Notes: generated by a model from the sequence alone, not told the origin. Shown: positions 51,701 to 52,586, counted from the first letter of the stretch. The stretch: DNA of 64,000 bases from Meghimatium bilineatum (GCA_034231615.1 CM067306.1:40773101-40837100); one strand, 5' to 3'. A program made the numbers and translations.

Positions 51701-52586
51701 ACTATGACAAAAGAAAGACAGTGTTGGAGATATATGTTCATATGTTCATGCAATTGTTCTTCTGATGTTGCAATTAGTACTTTGTCATCTGCAAGAGTCG
51801 TTCGTTCAATGTTATAAAAAGTAGAGTGAATTTACGTTACTTTCTCTATATCACAGAACTTCACCTTCCAAAATATTGAATTTTTCAAGAATTAAATTCA
51901 TAAACCATGTCAAGATACTGTATTTTATAAGTACTGCCATTTTTGAACTCGGTACCTTGGCCATCACAGCCGGGCCCTGTACCACTCCACCACAGACCCA
52001 GACACTAAATCACTACAAAAAAATCACTACAGCCACAAAATGCTGGGTTGATAGCCACGTCCTAAATAGGATGTGCTACCAATTTTTTACTGCCATTTTA
52101 GAATGACATACTATCCCAGATGAGCTATTCTTAATGATACTATCACTAATTGTCGTATTTCTGAAGTATCATAAGTTTTGATGATCATCAAAGTTGTTCA
52201 TCAAGAGTATATAATGGAAATTTGATAACCATCAAATTTAGTCAGTAAACTGTTAATATATACCGGTAAATAGTATATAATACCTTTAATGTATTATTGA
52301 TGGTTATATTTTTGCTTGTTTTCTCTAGCTTTTCATCAGTCAGTACCACATTTGGATGGCTGCAGACACACACGGCGTGCTCGTCCTCATTCCCAGCTAC
52401 CCTGTTCTCAACGTGATTATTACATCCTTCATTTTCATTGTTATCTCCCATGAGATCAACGAAATCAGCCAGACTCTATGTTCATATGCTGTGCCACAAG
52501 AACTAAAAGCCTTGCTGCGGAACATTGTTGTTTTTGTGGGGGTCTTGATACCTCTGTGCTATGTCAATGGCTTGCTAGTCTTATAG
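680..52586 (+). CDS. CASD1: CASD1 (Cas1p-type O-acetyltransferase), 3' half, ten exons
   Basis: Ten exons with GT-AG borders join into 409 in-frame codons ending in TAG at 52584-52586. The translation matches the C-terminal Cas1_AcylT half of CASD1. Landmarks in order are [76 protein letters not shown], and [18 protein letters not shown] near the end. At least ten hydrophobic segments indicate a multi-pass Golgi membrane protein. In vertebrates the enzyme uses acetyl-CoA to O-acetylate CMP-sialic acid; plant RWA and fungal Cas1p relatives acetylate polysaccharides, so the acceptor here is open. The SGNH catalytic domain (Ser/Asp/His triad) would be encoded upstream of the window, so catalytic competence cannot be judged. 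No frameshift or stop was seen in the ten exons. Vertebrate CASD1 is about 800 residues, so roughly half is present. Family identity is confident; exon joins are read by eye. Confidence 0.93.
905..1458. repeat. Minisatellite, 33-34-bp units (about 16 copies)
   Basis: Units share the core cagctgtgtgcaatgcttca followed by agaagact or agaaaact and a variable spacer. Two unit types alternate (aatgcttc and aatacttc). The mixed period gives overlapping open frames in several registers; none looks like a gene. It is in the intron after the first visible CASD1 exon. Confidence 0.9.
1459..2786. other. Intron DNA without recognised genes
   Basis: Unique-looking AT-rich sequence. A stretch near 1585-1640 (gggttcccaacctgtgaatc) vaguely resembles hAT-type MITE ends, but no terminal repeats were found. 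No coding signal on either strand. Confidence 0.5.
2790..3060 (-). mobile_element. RTE-like LINE 3' tail fragment
   Basis: Read on the minus strand, this encodes the tail of a LINE reverse transcriptase ORF, with a basic stretch ([13 protein letters not shown]) followed by [12 protein letters not shown] and HHYDSDGLW, then a (TAA)n tract at about 2797-2811. The copy at 60930-61200 on the + strand reads the same way. It is strongly degraded and 5'-truncated, in a CASD1 intron. Confidence 0.6.
3110..3985. repeat. Degenerate AT-rich tandem repeat, unit near attttgtgaattaaac
   Basis: Imperfect copies of a roughly 21-24-bp unit (ttttgtgaatcaaacatata and variants) occur at 3110-3190, 3470-3535 and 3735-3985. 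They are interrupted by a GAA-tailed SINE-like copy and by unique sequence. The array reaches to within a few bases of the acceptor of the next CASD1 exon at 3995. Confidence 0.7.
3250..3475 (+). mobile_element. GAA-tailed SINE-like repeat (degraded copy)
   Basis: Shares the diagnostic blocks of a short interspersed family seen at least ten times in the window: gtgactaaggaggtt, then atgctgaagt, then gctgtaaaccatgaca, then ctgcaggagtttgagaac. This copy lacks the (GAA)n end. Confidence 0.7.
3995..4084 (+). CDS. CASD1: CASD1 exon 2 of window
   Basis: Acceptor gacttctag|GTG, donor AAG|gttaga; 90 nt, 30 codons, phase 0 on both sides. Encodes [17 protein letters not shown], the most conserved block of the family, entering the next membrane segment. 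Confidence 0.94.
4160..4560 (-). mobile_element. LINE 3' tail (zinc-finger-tailed family), degraded
   Basis: The minus strand resembles the C-terminal region seen intact at 7471-7962: blocks for the spacing D-x-W-E, the basic GxQKKxxKxSLK-like segment and the serine/lysine-rich tail are recognisable out of frame. No terminal duplication could be identified. It lies between CASD1 exons 2 and 3. Confidence 0.5.
4750..5090 (+). mobile_element. RTE-like LINE RT tail fragment
   Basis: Plus-strand translation across frames gives [18 protein letters not shown], then [19 protein letters not shown] and a basic segment, the same tail found reversed at 49440-49820. At least one stop and frame shifts are present, so it is dead. 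Confidence 0.7.
5091..5797. other. Possible old LINE fragment, otherwise unassigned
   Basis: Plus-strand frames around 5230-5330 (a [21 protein letters not shown] segment) and 5400-5760 look like broken LINE coding sequence, but no catalytic motif is visible. No host coding signal. Confidence 0.3.
5798..6358. repeat. 60-bp tandem repeat (9-10 copies)
   Basis: A regular 60-bp unit (core gatgctaagatgtcttgaaa, then ctcaagtctattcaaataca) with few substitutions. Because 60 is a multiple of three, frames stay open on both strands for up to about 200 codons, a predictable artefact. Copy differences are single bases, mainly tgtcgc/tgacgc/tgtcac. Confidence 0.95.
6359..7335. other. Intron DNA with small simple repeats
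   Basis: Contains a short (GATA)n run at about 6533-6551 and a faint 45-bp direct repeat around 6600-6720 (ccatcagccactatatc and variants). No coding signal was recognised. Confidence 0.5.
7470..8029 (+). mobile_element. 5'-truncated LINE insertion with 11-bp target duplication
   Basis: Flanked by aaggtcagagt at 7459-7469 and 8030-8040. The insert carries the C-terminal end of a reverse transcriptase ORF and a 3' end of ggacgaac plus (AAC)n. Two other copies in the window (35.5 and 41.2 kb) end in the related ggacgaacatcatc or gaggaacatcatc, marking a family with a short trinucleotide tail. Confidence 0.88.
7471..7962 (+). pseudogene. LINE ORF2 C-terminus with C2H2 zinc knuckle
   Basis: A 163-codon open stretch carrying [36 protein letters not shown], then [16 protein letters not shown], a basic linker rich in R/K/A, and a final zinc finger of the form CxxC-x12-HxxxH (CPNCPRTF to HLRTH). 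These are typical of the post-RT tail of an I/Jockey-like LINE ORF2. RT and endonuclease domains are absent because of 5' truncation, so it is not functional. The start Met is simply the first ATG inside the fragment. Confidence 0.85.
8410..8529 (+). CDS. CASD1: CASD1 exon 3 of window
   Basis: Acceptor ctgttccag|GTT, donor CTG|gtaaga; 120 nt, 40 codons, phase 0 both sides. Encodes [16 protein letters not shown] and [12 protein letters not shown]. The next recognised exon is 21.8 kb away. Confidence 0.94.
8530..8747. other. Start of the 21.8-kb CASD1 intron
   Basis: Short unique stretch containing a local direct repeat of caaatgtatctctgga at about 8580-8625. Confidence 0.5.
8748..9016 (+). 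mobile_element. GAA-tailed SINE-like repeat
   Basis: Near full-length: gtgctgggcccaaatgga at the left, a central block gctgtaaaccatgaca, catcctgctcatctgcagga, and an end of agaagaaaaagaagaag. About 270 bp, plus orientation. Confidence 0.82.
9140..9340 (+). mobile_element. GAA-tailed SINE-like repeat (3'-truncated)
   Basis: A second copy close behind the previous one, with ggtatgttgtaagatgcaat, gtcaaagtgacccaaaaacc and gctgtaaaccatggcacaac; the end with the GAA tail is missing. Confidence 0.75.
9341..9780. other. Intron DNA, nothing recognised
   Basis: No gene or named repeat. An imperfect inverted repeat is visible: gggtatgaaataaaattatg near 9541 and catttcatacccag near 9650. Confidence 0.45.
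9781..10060. repeat. AT-rich minisatellite, about 26-bp units
   Basis: About eleven imperfect copies of a unit built on tactgtaaaatactattcaa catttata, with many substitutions. Confidence 0.88.
10061..10599. other. Intron DNA, nothing firmly recognised
   Basis: The minus strand has an open stretch of 109 codons (10032-10361) with a weak LINE-like flavour ([17 protein letters not shown]), possibly the lower end of the LINE that follows. No firm assignment. Confidence 0.35.
10600..12460 (-). mobile_element. Degraded RTE-like LINE: endonuclease and reverse transcriptase
   Basis: Reading right to left on the minus strand gives an ordered but broken LINE ORF. The EEP endonuclease part (12168-12450) has [16 protein letters not shown] and [19 protein letters not shown]. 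The linker (11521-11853) has [16 protein letters not shown]. The start of the RT is at 11370-11558 and about 11230-11380 ([17 protein letters not shown], then [19 protein letters not shown]), followed by [19 protein letters not shown] near 10730-10810. Stops and frame changes separate these blocks. The catalytic YADD region is unreadable. It sits antisense in the giant CASD1 intron. Confidence 0.82.
12461..12837. other. AT-rich intron DNA
   Basis: Long A/T runs with no coding signal or terminal repeats recognised. Confidence 0.5.
12838..13085 (+). mobile_element. Two 5' portions of the GAA-tailed SINE-like family
   Basis: Two successive left halves: gtgttgccgggacccgaaag with catgtcgtaagagacgacta, then ggatcctggaggaaagcaaa with gtgactaagaaggttatggt. 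The right half (gctgtaaaccatgaca and GAA tail) is absent. Confidence 0.65.
13086..13585. other. Intron DNA, nothing recognised
   Basis: T-rich sequence; open frames are short and lack family features. Confidence 0.45.
13586..14180. repeat. Minisatellite, gttgctgttgtcatttggtt-type units
   Basis: Imperfect units of about 20-27 bp (gttagtgttgctgttgtcat). A higher-order duplication is evident: the block starting gacagagttgatatgcagtt occurs near 13578 and again near 13818, about 240 bp apart. Confidence 0.85.
14335..14500 (+). mobile_element. GAA-tailed SINE-like repeat (right half)
   Basis: gtcaaagtgatttgaagtca, then caagctgtaaaccatgacac, ctaatctgcaggagtttgag and a terminal acagaagaagaagaag. 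Confidence 0.78.
14620..14900 (+). mobile_element. SINE-like repeat with tRNA B-box-like end
   Basis: Shares with copies at 32.8, 50.7 and 51.2 kb the blocks tgtgtgttcctgagaata, gggatgtggttggtcaagta and gttgcaaggtgatttggtgc. It ends in acctggttcaattcccgtca, close to a tRNA B-box (GGTTCRANNCC). This suggests a tRNA-derived retroposon; no (A)n tail seen. Confidence 0.6.
14901..15334. other. Intron DNA, nothing recognised
   Basis: A + frame at 14974-15219 shows weak RTE-tail character only ([15 protein letters not shown]). No firm call. Confidence 0.35.
15335..15485 (-). mobile_element. Pogo/Tigger-type MITE fragment
   Basis: Shares acagaaatttgctatataca and tggggattttgaaaagtgtt with the TIR-bearing copies at 30965-31132 and 63225-63446, in reverse orientation. 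The terminal repeats are eroded here. Confidence 0.65.
15850..16530 (-). mobile_element. RTE-like LINE 3' end (RT thumb and tail)
   Basis: The minus strand shows an interrupted open stretch (16073-16444) beginning [20 protein letters not shown], continuing [20 protein letters not shown] and [18 protein letters not shown], the standard region after the RT fingers/palm. The downstream tail (16070 to 15850) matches the tail at 39295-39600. Upstream on the minus strand, [15 protein letters not shown] extends to about 16530. 5'-truncated and dead. Confidence 0.8.
16621..16683 (+). CDS. Candidate 63-nt cassette exon in the giant CASD1 intron
   Basis: The sequence ttggtttctgcag|GG to GGGAA|gtaagt has a strong acceptor with polypyrimidine tract and a near-consensus donor. 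Its 63 nt keep the phase-0 frame between CASD1 exons 3 and 4 and would add 21 residues with no stop. Known CASD1 proteins have no insert at this point as far as I recall, and the inserted residues (many R, Q, W, S) look unlike the membrane domain. It may be an unused or alternative exon, or chance. Confidence 0.25.
16700..17084. other. Possible piggyBac-MITE relic
   Basis: At about 16896, ttaacactttgctgatcaag resembles the end of the piggyBac relic at 19358 (ttaacactttggtgaccaat). No matching second end was found. Tandem ctactaataatacttc copies follow. Confidence 0.4.
17085..17255 (+). mobile_element. LINE RT-tail fragment
   Basis: One frame reads [18 protein letters not shown] followed by [15 protein letters not shown] and ending near NVLEQICHL, the typical basic GRRRxGRPRxRW tail of RTE/CR1-like LINE ORF2. 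Confidence 0.65.
17256..17839. other. Intron DNA, nothing recognised
   Basis: AT-rich sequence with only short frames. A second cacagttatagtattactaa copy follows the LINE tail, echoing the one before it at about 17038. Confidence 0.4.
17840..18390 (+). mobile_element. Penelope-like element 3' end with inverted copy (palindrome)
   Basis: The right part encodes [20 protein letters not shown], matching the end of the GIY-YIG region in the copies at 28.0 and 30.9 kb. It is followed by the shared PLE tail aaaggtcttttggtagaaac and ttattaccctgtttctag. The 57-bp stretch 17888-17944 is an inverted copy of 17958-18014, separated by 13 bp. A (TA)n tract lies at about 18015-18040. Confidence 0.75.
18395..18725 (-). 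repeat. Interspersed repeat with tRNA A-box-like motif
   Basis: Shares with 51950-52090 the block gctgtgatggccaaggtac (minus-strand sense at the second site) and the tail gttgatagccacatcctgaa plus aatttttaatga. At the second site the minus strand reads ctgtggtggagtggtacagg, close to an A-box (TGGYNNAGTGG). Probably a tRNA-derived SINE; orientation uncertain. Confidence 0.4.
18880..18985 (-). mobile_element. LINE RT-tail fragment
   Basis: The minus strand gives the terminal segment also seen at 62430-62556 ([19 protein letters not shown] with WKEYVT), about 95 bp only. Confidence 0.65.
18986..19361. other. AT-rich intron DNA
   Basis: Runs of TTTAT and similar; no coding or repeat call. Confidence 0.45.
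19528..20575 (+). pseudogene. piggyBac transposase, N-terminal and mid fragments
   Basis: Starts at ATG 19528 with the acidic leader [17 protein letters not shown]. Across several frames it then gives [20 protein letters not shown], a [24 protein letters not shown] segment, [18 protein letters not shown], and later (20430-20560) [20 protein letters not shown]. These are the standard order of piggyBac family blocks. The stretch that should hold the first catalytic aspartates is missing or unreadable between about 20300 and 20430. Many stops and shifts: non-functional. Confidence 0.75.
20682..23182 (+). pseudogene. Penelope-like element ORF: reverse transcriptase plus GIY-YIG endonuclease
   Basis: Self-copying retroelement protein, nearly complete. 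The N-terminal P/S-rich segment (20682-21220) is followed by [19 protein letters not shown] residues. RT follows with [33 protein letters not shown] (Asp 141 of the frame beginning at 21416), [18 protein letters not shown] and the catalytic YIDD (residues 238-241). After RT come [14 protein letters not shown], a [11 protein letters not shown]ys cluster and the endonuclease [10 protein letters not shown] plus [13 protein letters not shown] (22888-22985). The frame is broken by three small lesions: a C11 homopolymer at 21220-21230 (+1), an extra T near 21403 (+1) and an in-frame TGA at 22631-22633 that looks like a CpG transition. Everything else from 21416 to the TAG-free end at 23182 is one frame. 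It sits inside the piggyBac relic, within the CASD1 intron. Confidence 0.92.
23183..23535 (+). mobile_element. 3' untranslated region of the Penelope-like element
   Basis: T-rich sequence after the ORF with no coding signal; it ends before piggyBac coding sequence resumes at about 23540. Exact element border and target duplication could not be defined. Confidence 0.5.
23540..23960 (+). pseudogene. piggyBac transposase C-terminal Cys-rich fragment
   Basis: One frame shows [20 protein letters not shown] followed by [19 protein letters not shown], the characteristic C-terminal zinc-binding region of piggyBac transposases. Before it, [20 protein letters not shown] fits the end of the core. Stops interrupt it. 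It is the other half of the relic beginning at 19528. Confidence 0.8.
24460..25083. other. Intron DNA, nothing recognised
   Basis: AT-rich; a G-rich run (gagggggagggggggaattg) at about 25011-25030. No coding or repeat call. Confidence 0.45.
25084..25775 (+). pseudogene. Fragment of a dispersed conserved family (CxWDSRD... / DRFPENLG...), transposon-associated
   Basis: One frame gives [40 protein letters not shown] and [18 protein letters not shown]. After two stops and a +1 shift near 25410 it continues [58 protein letters not shown] and MMADYC. A further shift leads to [17 protein letters not shown] recall this family as repeated, intron-less proteins in many animal genomes, usually annotated as uncharacterised; the conserved acidic residues and HIKLG block hint at a DDE-type transposase, but I cannot name the superfamily. 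Clearly broken here. Confidence 0.7.
25776..26369. other. Intron DNA; possible upstream part of a Penelope copy
   Basis: Near 26200-26400 the + strand has fragments (e.g. [20 protein letters not shown]) that probably belong to the linker before the GIY-YIG region that follows. Confidence 0.4.
26370..28395 (+). mobile_element. Penelope-like element 3' part with internal minisatellite
   Basis: The left flank reads [20 protein letters not shown] (26420-26480), a degraded GIY-YIG start. The right flank (27945-28110) reads [20 protein letters not shown] and [15 protein letters not shown], the continuation of the same domain. The PLE tail motif aaaggtcttttggttgaaac follows at 28336. Between the two halves the element has been expanded into about 1.5 kb of tandem repeat. 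Compare the unexpanded copy at 30700-30960. Confidence 0.8.
26446..27945. repeat. Minisatellite derived from a GIY-YIG coding segment (about 50 units)
   Basis: Units of 32 bp (acataggagagatgggtaac plus acacttcacatc) and 26 bp (taacataggagagatgggta plus acacac) alternate irregularly. From about 27290 they change to variants with aaacttcacataacatagga and ttacatggtagagatgggta. The unit corresponds to the tatttagggaagactggtag segment of the unexpanded Penelope copy at 30763, the part encoding YLGKTGR. Confidence 0.9.
28430..28570. repeat. Short tandem repeat, acatttacacacattgatgc-type
   Basis: Imperfect units of 14-20 bp (acatttatgcac, acatttacaaacactgat). Confidence 0.8.
28625..28885 (-). mobile_element. 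Two GAA-tailed SINE-like right halves
   Basis: Reverse orientation: cttcttctgtatttg, then agcaggttgtagtccagaga and gtgtcatggtttgcagct; a second copy begins at about 28785 (caaactcctgtcattttgca) and ends at ctttcagcctga. Confidence 0.72.
28886..29364. other. Intron DNA, nothing recognised
   Basis: No coding or repeat signal beyond AT-richness. Confidence 0.45.
29365..29532 (+). mobile_element. GAA-tailed SINE-like repeat
   Basis: Carries tatatggtcaaagtgaccca, aaaatgcacagatatcagaa, gctgtaaactatgaccc and aatgaacgcagaagaagaaa. Confidence 0.8.
29530..29702 (-). mobile_element. Pogo/Tigger-type MITE
   Basis: Begins aatcctgttataaaaacttg, contains cagaaatttgctctatacaa, and ends caatagagggattccattgg, the family's right terminal repeat. 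It abuts the GAA tail of the preceding SINE-like copy. Confidence 0.72.
29735..29965 (-). mobile_element. Possible LINE RT-tail fragment
   Basis: The minus strand reads [10 protein letters not shown] near 29935 and [14 protein letters not shown] near 29745, resembling a LINE tail ending in WRxxVxxLCSxR. Short and broken; low support. Confidence 0.35.
29973..30262 (-). mobile_element. GAA-tailed SINE-like repeat, most complete copy
   Basis: Reverse orientation from a (TTC)n tract at 29973-30002 to the 5' end gttgccagggcctgaaagag. Contains all shared blocks, including gctgtaaaccatgacacaac and catgtcgtaaaagatgacta. About 290 bp; it defines the family layout. Confidence 0.85.
30364..30520 (+). 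CDS. CASD1: CASD1 exon 4 of window
   Basis: Acceptor gttcttccag|GTT, donor GAAG|gtgagt; 157 nt, phase 0 in, phase 1 out. Encodes [20 protein letters not shown] and the helix [18 protein letters not shown]. Confidence 0.94.
30597..30660. repeat. 15-bp tandem repeat coding PKPPS (about 4 copies)
   Basis: Perfect ccttccccaaagcca-type units inside the linker of the Penelope fragment; reads [15 protein letters not shown] in the element's frame. Confidence 0.9.
30965..31132 (-). mobile_element. Pogo/Tigger-type MITE with TA duplication
   Basis: Bounded by TA at 30963-30964 and 31133-31134. Left end CAGTGTAATCCC, right end gggattccactg. Internal block attggggatttttaaaagtg as in other copies. 168 bp. 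Confidence 0.85.
31346..31669. other. Intron DNA, nothing recognised
   Basis: No coding or named repeat signal. Confidence 0.45.
31670..31860 (-). mobile_element. LINE tail fragment (zinc-finger-tailed family)
   Basis: Reverse-strand match to 62565-62760: shared blocks gatgaccatttattgcaccc and ggcatggaatgatcactgta, i.e. the antisense of the zinc-finger coding end (CPNC...). Confidence 0.6.
31861..32514. other. Mixed repeat remnants
   Basis: At 31861-31915 a piece of the B-box SINE-like family in reverse (gcactcaattgccttgcact). From 31915 to 32350 minus-strand frames (e.g. [24 protein letters not shown]) resemble old Penelope linker sequence but are not conclusive. Confidence 0.35.
32515..33015 (-). 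mobile_element. Two B-box SINE-like copies in tandem
   Basis: The blocks tgtgattttagtccgaactt (about 32513) and tgtgattttagtcaagactt (about 32875) each lead into a tatattctcaagctactata-type segment and end in aaacatacatgtttaac or aaacacacacatttaac. They share sequence with 50690-50990. Confidence 0.65.
33151..34110. repeat. 30-bp minisatellite, 32 units
   Basis: Exactly 32 consecutive 30-bp units (cttctcatgtaacatggttt atgccactga). Only eight units differ, each by one base: six carry A to T in the seventh base (units 5, 8, 10, 13, 23, 25), one has ggttc and one ends ctgg. Since 30 is a multiple of three, two + frames and one - frame stay open for more than 340 codons; these are artefacts, not proteins. 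Located in the CASD1 intron between exons 4 and 5. Confidence 0.97.
34180..35890 (-). mobile_element. RTE-like LINE, interrupted by an opposite-strand LINE
   Basis: Minus strand, right part (35890-35610): reads toward a [10 protein letters not shown] motif, the RT catalytic box. The left part (34798-34180) reads [12 protein letters not shown] followed by the RT thumb and tail, ending at ttccagaacgtagtcttc. The two halves are separated by the + strand LINE 34800-35560. Many stops; dead. Confidence 0.72.
34800..35560 (+). mobile_element. LINE 3' fragment (zinc-finger-tailed family) nested in an RTE-like LINE
   Basis: Two adjoining frames: [20 protein letters not shown] with [17 protein letters not shown] (to 35223), then [20 protein letters not shown] through a basic linker to a zinc finger [20 protein letters not shown] (to 35471). 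It ends cggacgaacatcatc at about 35559. A frameshift near 35110-35225 disrupts the ORF. No clear target duplication. Confidence 0.82.
36080..36159 (+). CDS. CASD1: CASD1 exon 5 of window
   Basis: Acceptor tgatgtttcag|CC, donor GAG|gtaagc; 80 nt, phase 1 in, phase 0 out. Encodes [20 protein letters not shown], a membrane helix. Confidence 0.9.
36280..37200. repeat. Degenerate tttattgctaggtgtcat tandem repeat
   Basis: Copies at 36290-36360 and 36765-37190, interrupted by the LINE tail 36361-36765. Unit about 25-30 bp, very degenerate. Confidence 0.75.
36361..36765 (+). mobile_element. RTE-like LINE RT tail (plus orientation)
   Basis: Reads [14 protein letters not shown] near 36365, then [13 protein letters not shown], a basic [13 protein letters not shown] segment and [12 protein letters not shown] at the end. 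Stops present. An inverted relative lies at 38440-38870 on the other side of CASD1 exon 6. Confidence 0.75.
37201..37976. other. Intron DNA with one weak SINE-like piece
   Basis: At 37640-37760 a degraded GAA-family piece (tatgctgaaatcaaatgtgc, ccgctgtaaaaacagcagca). The remainder is unassigned. Confidence 0.45.
37977..38081 (+). CDS. CASD1: CASD1 exon 6 of window
   Basis: Acceptor cttctttcag|GTG, donor TTT|gtgagt; 105 nt, 35 codons, phase 0. Encodes [16 protein letters not shown] and [11 protein letters not shown], a conserved loop block. Confidence 0.93.
38265..38425 (+). mobile_element. GAA-tailed SINE-like repeat, divergent subfamily
   Basis: ggatgtgttggaccattgac, then ctctggactacagactgctg, and gtttgagaatgaacgttt aagaagaag. 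A similar divergent copy is at 43437-43560. Confidence 0.65.
38440..38870 (-). mobile_element. RTE-like LINE RT tail (minus orientation)
   Basis: Antisense relative of 36361-36765: actccacaactctctgtctc-like start, cttcctctgtctcttctccc (basic tail) and gaacttctacattagttttc (TNVEVL block), ending tttactgtccatac. About 400 bp. Confidence 0.75.
39062..39285. repeat. 27-bp minisatellite (8 copies)
   Basis: Unit accatagacaaccacagttt ttggagt. The minus strand reads VVYGTPKTV repeatedly. Two units carry aaacacaatttttatagt variants. Confidence 0.93.
39295..39600 (-). mobile_element. RTE-like LINE 3' tail
   Basis: Matches 15850-16150 block by block: catcatcaagtgtcatctcc, ggtgcactctgctagatt, tctgcttatctcttttttgc and aacaatgtgtcatgtttttt. 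Same orientation as that copy; ends near gttgtcagaacctc. Confidence 0.75.
39601..40143. other. Intron DNA with MITE remnant
   Basis: At 39925-39998 a pogo-type MITE end (gggattttaaaaagtgttgt, then atataggaatcccactgtaa). The remainder is unassigned. Confidence 0.5.
40144..41085 (+). pseudogene. LINE RT palm-to-tail coding fragment
   Basis: After the FADD motif a shift near 40190 leads into a 230-codon open stretch: [73 protein letters not shown] and [17 protein letters not shown], ending at TAG near 40886. The same frame then continues through [20 protein letters not shown] to a truncated zinc finger CMHCNRTF. Family as at 7471. Low sequence decay suggests a fairly young copy. Confidence 0.85.
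41062..41098. repeat. Perfect 17-bp hairpin
   Basis: tggtaattaactaaatt, 3-bp loop, then its exact reverse complement. It sits where the LINE zinc finger should continue and ends that ORF with TAA. Confidence 0.9.
41516..41793 (+). mobile_element. tRNA-derived SINE with perfect 15-bp target duplication
   Basis: Flanked by tactactgatcttat at 41501-41515 and 41794-41808. The head has an A-box-like gcgcagtggttagcgcactg and a B-box-like gggttcattcccc, as in tRNA-like RNA polymerase III promoters. A body of about 200 bp includes cagccttaaatgggtaccga. The 3' end is T-rich (tattttttatttt), no poly(A). The perfect duplication argues for recent insertion, 72 bp upstream of CASD1 exon 7. Confidence 0.9.
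41866..42006 (+). CDS. CASD1: CASD1 exon 7 of window
   Basis: Acceptor tctgcaatag|AGT, donor ACA|gtgagt; 141 nt, 47 codons, phase 0. Encodes [18 protein letters not shown], then [20 protein letters not shown]. The ag at 41865 is chosen over the one at 41872 because only it keeps the frame and aligns the GMLFAF block without gaps. Confidence 0.88.
42007..42565. other. Intron DNA, nothing recognised
   Basis: Some short + frames (42204-42395) without family features. Confidence 0.4.
42566..43130. repeat. Minisatellite with 24/27/30-bp units (about 20 copies)
   Basis: Core ttcagtcacagcacat followed by either gaatttctagc, aactttctagc or aataactttctaac. All unit lengths are multiples of three, so both strands stay open ([13 protein letters not shown] on +). 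Confidence 0.93.
43131..44284. other. Intron DNA with piggyBac-type and SINE-like remnants
   Basis: 43240-43400 (catgacatagatctttgaaa, tttttgagacatcagcagca) resembles 59540-59680, probably a shared non-autonomous element. 43437-43560 is a divergent GAA-family piece. The remainder is unassigned. Confidence 0.5.
44288..45160 (+). pseudogene. Mariner-type transposase N-terminal fragment, interrupted
   Basis: Reads [20 protein letters not shown] (helix-turn-helix), a second HTH ([20 protein letters not shown]) and [20 protein letters not shown] to about 44700. After a 307-bp insert, it reads [20 protein letters not shown] and [13 protein letters not shown]. The first catalytic Asp of the family is replaced by Glu there, and frames break. 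Dead copy in the intron between CASD1 exons 7 and 8. Confidence 0.75.
44735..45041. mobile_element. Inverted-repeat element with Penelope tail motif, inside the mariner relic
   Basis: Arms 44735-44817 and 44960-45041 are reverse complements over about 80 bp with two or three mismatches. The loop contains cgacgtttcaaccaaaaggt and ctttatcaagacac, the reverse complement of the Penelope tail seen at 18295, 28336 and 31252. Flanking mariner coding sequence resumes on the other side. Confidence 0.8.
45161..45563. other. Intron DNA, unassigned
   Basis: A minus-strand open stretch (45041-45334) is mostly antisense of the mariner remnant. No firm gene. Confidence 0.4.
45564..45641 (+). CDS. CASD1: CASD1 exon 8 of window
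   Basis: A short exon, easily missed. Acceptor tactaatttcag|AGC, donor CCT|gtgagt; 78 nt, 26 codons, phase 0 both sides. Encodes [20 protein letters not shown] then YLVFLP. The C-x5-CN spacing and the position between exons 7 and 9 match the family with no gap. Confidence 0.85.
45660..46101. other. Degenerate atcattaccatcacaataat-type repeats and AT-rich DNA
   Basis: Imperfect copies of a roughly 30-bp unit (aatcattaccatggcaataa) at 45675-45850; similar ones at 54615-54790. Confidence 0.6.
46102..46270. mobile_element. Short foldback/MITE with 30-bp terminal inverted repeats
   Basis: Arms 46102-46131 and 46241-46270 (aatagctgggaacaat / attgttcccagct), 30 bp with two mismatches, flanked by attc/gaat runs. 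169 bp, no coding capacity. Confidence 0.75.
46330..47095 (-). pseudogene. Penelope-like RT fragment
   Basis: Minus strand: [20 protein letters not shown] and [20 protein letters not shown] (47074-46860), then [20 protein letters not shown] and [15 protein letters not shown] (46905-46600), followed by a broken segment to 46330. The catalytic YxDD box falls in the disrupted part. It lies in the intron between CASD1 exons 8 and 9, opposite strand. Confidence 0.85.
47080..47165 (-). mobile_element. Pogo-type MITE end
   Basis: ggattgtgaaaagatttgtt to gctataaagagattccactg, flanked by TA on the right. The left end is missing. Confidence 0.6.
47278..47370 (+). CDS. CASD1: CASD1 exon 9 of window
   Basis: Acceptor tgtttttcag|ATT, donor GAG|gtagat; 93 nt, 31 codons, phase 0. 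Encodes [20 protein letters not shown] and [11 protein letters not shown]. Its last 16 bases are the start of the first repeat unit of the minisatellite that follows. Confidence 0.92.
47355..49145. repeat. 38-39-bp minisatellite starting at the exon 9 splice donor (about 18 units)
   Basis: Unit (g/a)tagatatgtttggtagt ttaatcaaatctgacttgag. The first unit begins in exon 9: its end aaaaatctcactagag|gtag matches the unit junction aaaaatctgacttgag|gtag. One and a half units are followed by a 1065-bp MITE (47431-48495), then about 17 more units from 48500. GT at the donor-like position survives in units at about 47410, 48512, 48669 and 49127; most others read gagatag. Confidence 0.9.
47431..48495. 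mobile_element. piggyBac-type non-autonomous element with TTAA duplication
   Basis: TTAA at 47427-47430 and 48496-48499; ends CCCTTTCAATCCCGG and aggaaaggaaaggg (7-bp terminal repeat CCCTTTC). 1065 bp; open frames (75 and 61 codons) have no transposase features. Removing it restores the minisatellite unit ...tagattaataaaatc. Confidence 0.82.
49146..49439. other. Possible piggyBac-MITE remnant
   Basis: cattgaatttccattgtata and gatgatcggcgaaactgc resemble, in reverse, the element ends seen at 52200 and 59980. No clear borders. Confidence 0.4.
49440..50290 (-). mobile_element. RTE-like LINE RT thumb and tail
   Basis: Minus strand, two blocks. 50290-49952 has [36 protein letters not shown] and [13 protein letters not shown]. 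49820-49440 has [40 protein letters not shown] and [15 protein letters not shown] shift and stop separate them. It matches the fragment at 4750-5090. Confidence 0.82.
50291..50689. other. Intron DNA with a piggyBac right end
   Basis: At 50412-50439 ctctggattgctggtcagta aagtg|TTAA is a clean copy of the end eroded at 24455. The matching left end was not located. Confidence 0.5.
50690..51305. repeat. Large inverted repeat of a B-box SINE-like element
   Basis: The left arm, about 50690-50990, is reversed and the right arm, about 51040-51305, is forward. Shared blocks are gaattgccttgcaactcaat / gaattgcaaagtgattcagt, ccaaccacatctccaaaaa / gggatgtggttggccaagta, and ctcaggcacacaaacataga / tatgtttgtgttcctgagga. 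Each arm ends in cctggttcaattcccgtcag or its complement, a B-box-like sequence. Confidence 0.75.
51463..51735. repeat. 42-bp minisatellite (6-7 copies)
   Basis: Unit gttggagataagtatgtact actatgacaagggacagaca at, open on both strands ([11 protein letters not shown] on +). Confidence 0.93.
51736..52328. other. Repeat remnants before the last CASD1 exon
   Basis: 51950-52090 is the A-box-like repeat also seen at 18395 (ggtggagtggtacaggg on the minus strand). 52110-52260 (gatgagctattcttaatgat, ending gtcagtaaactgttaa) matches 59880-60030 and looks like a piggyBac-type non-autonomous element. Confidence 0.5.
52329..52586 (+). CDS. CASD1: CASD1 last coding exon
   Basis: Acceptor gttttctctag|CTT; 85 codons then TAG at 52584-52586. 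Encodes [20 protein letters not shown], the helix [20 protein letters not shown] and the last helix [21 protein letters not shown]-terminus two residues after this helix, slightly shorter than in vertebrates. Confidence 0.94.
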   Translation, partial: LFISQYHIWMAADTHGVLVLIPSYPVLNVIITSFIFIVISHEINEISQTLCSYAVPQELKALLRNIVVFVGVLIPLCYVNGLLVL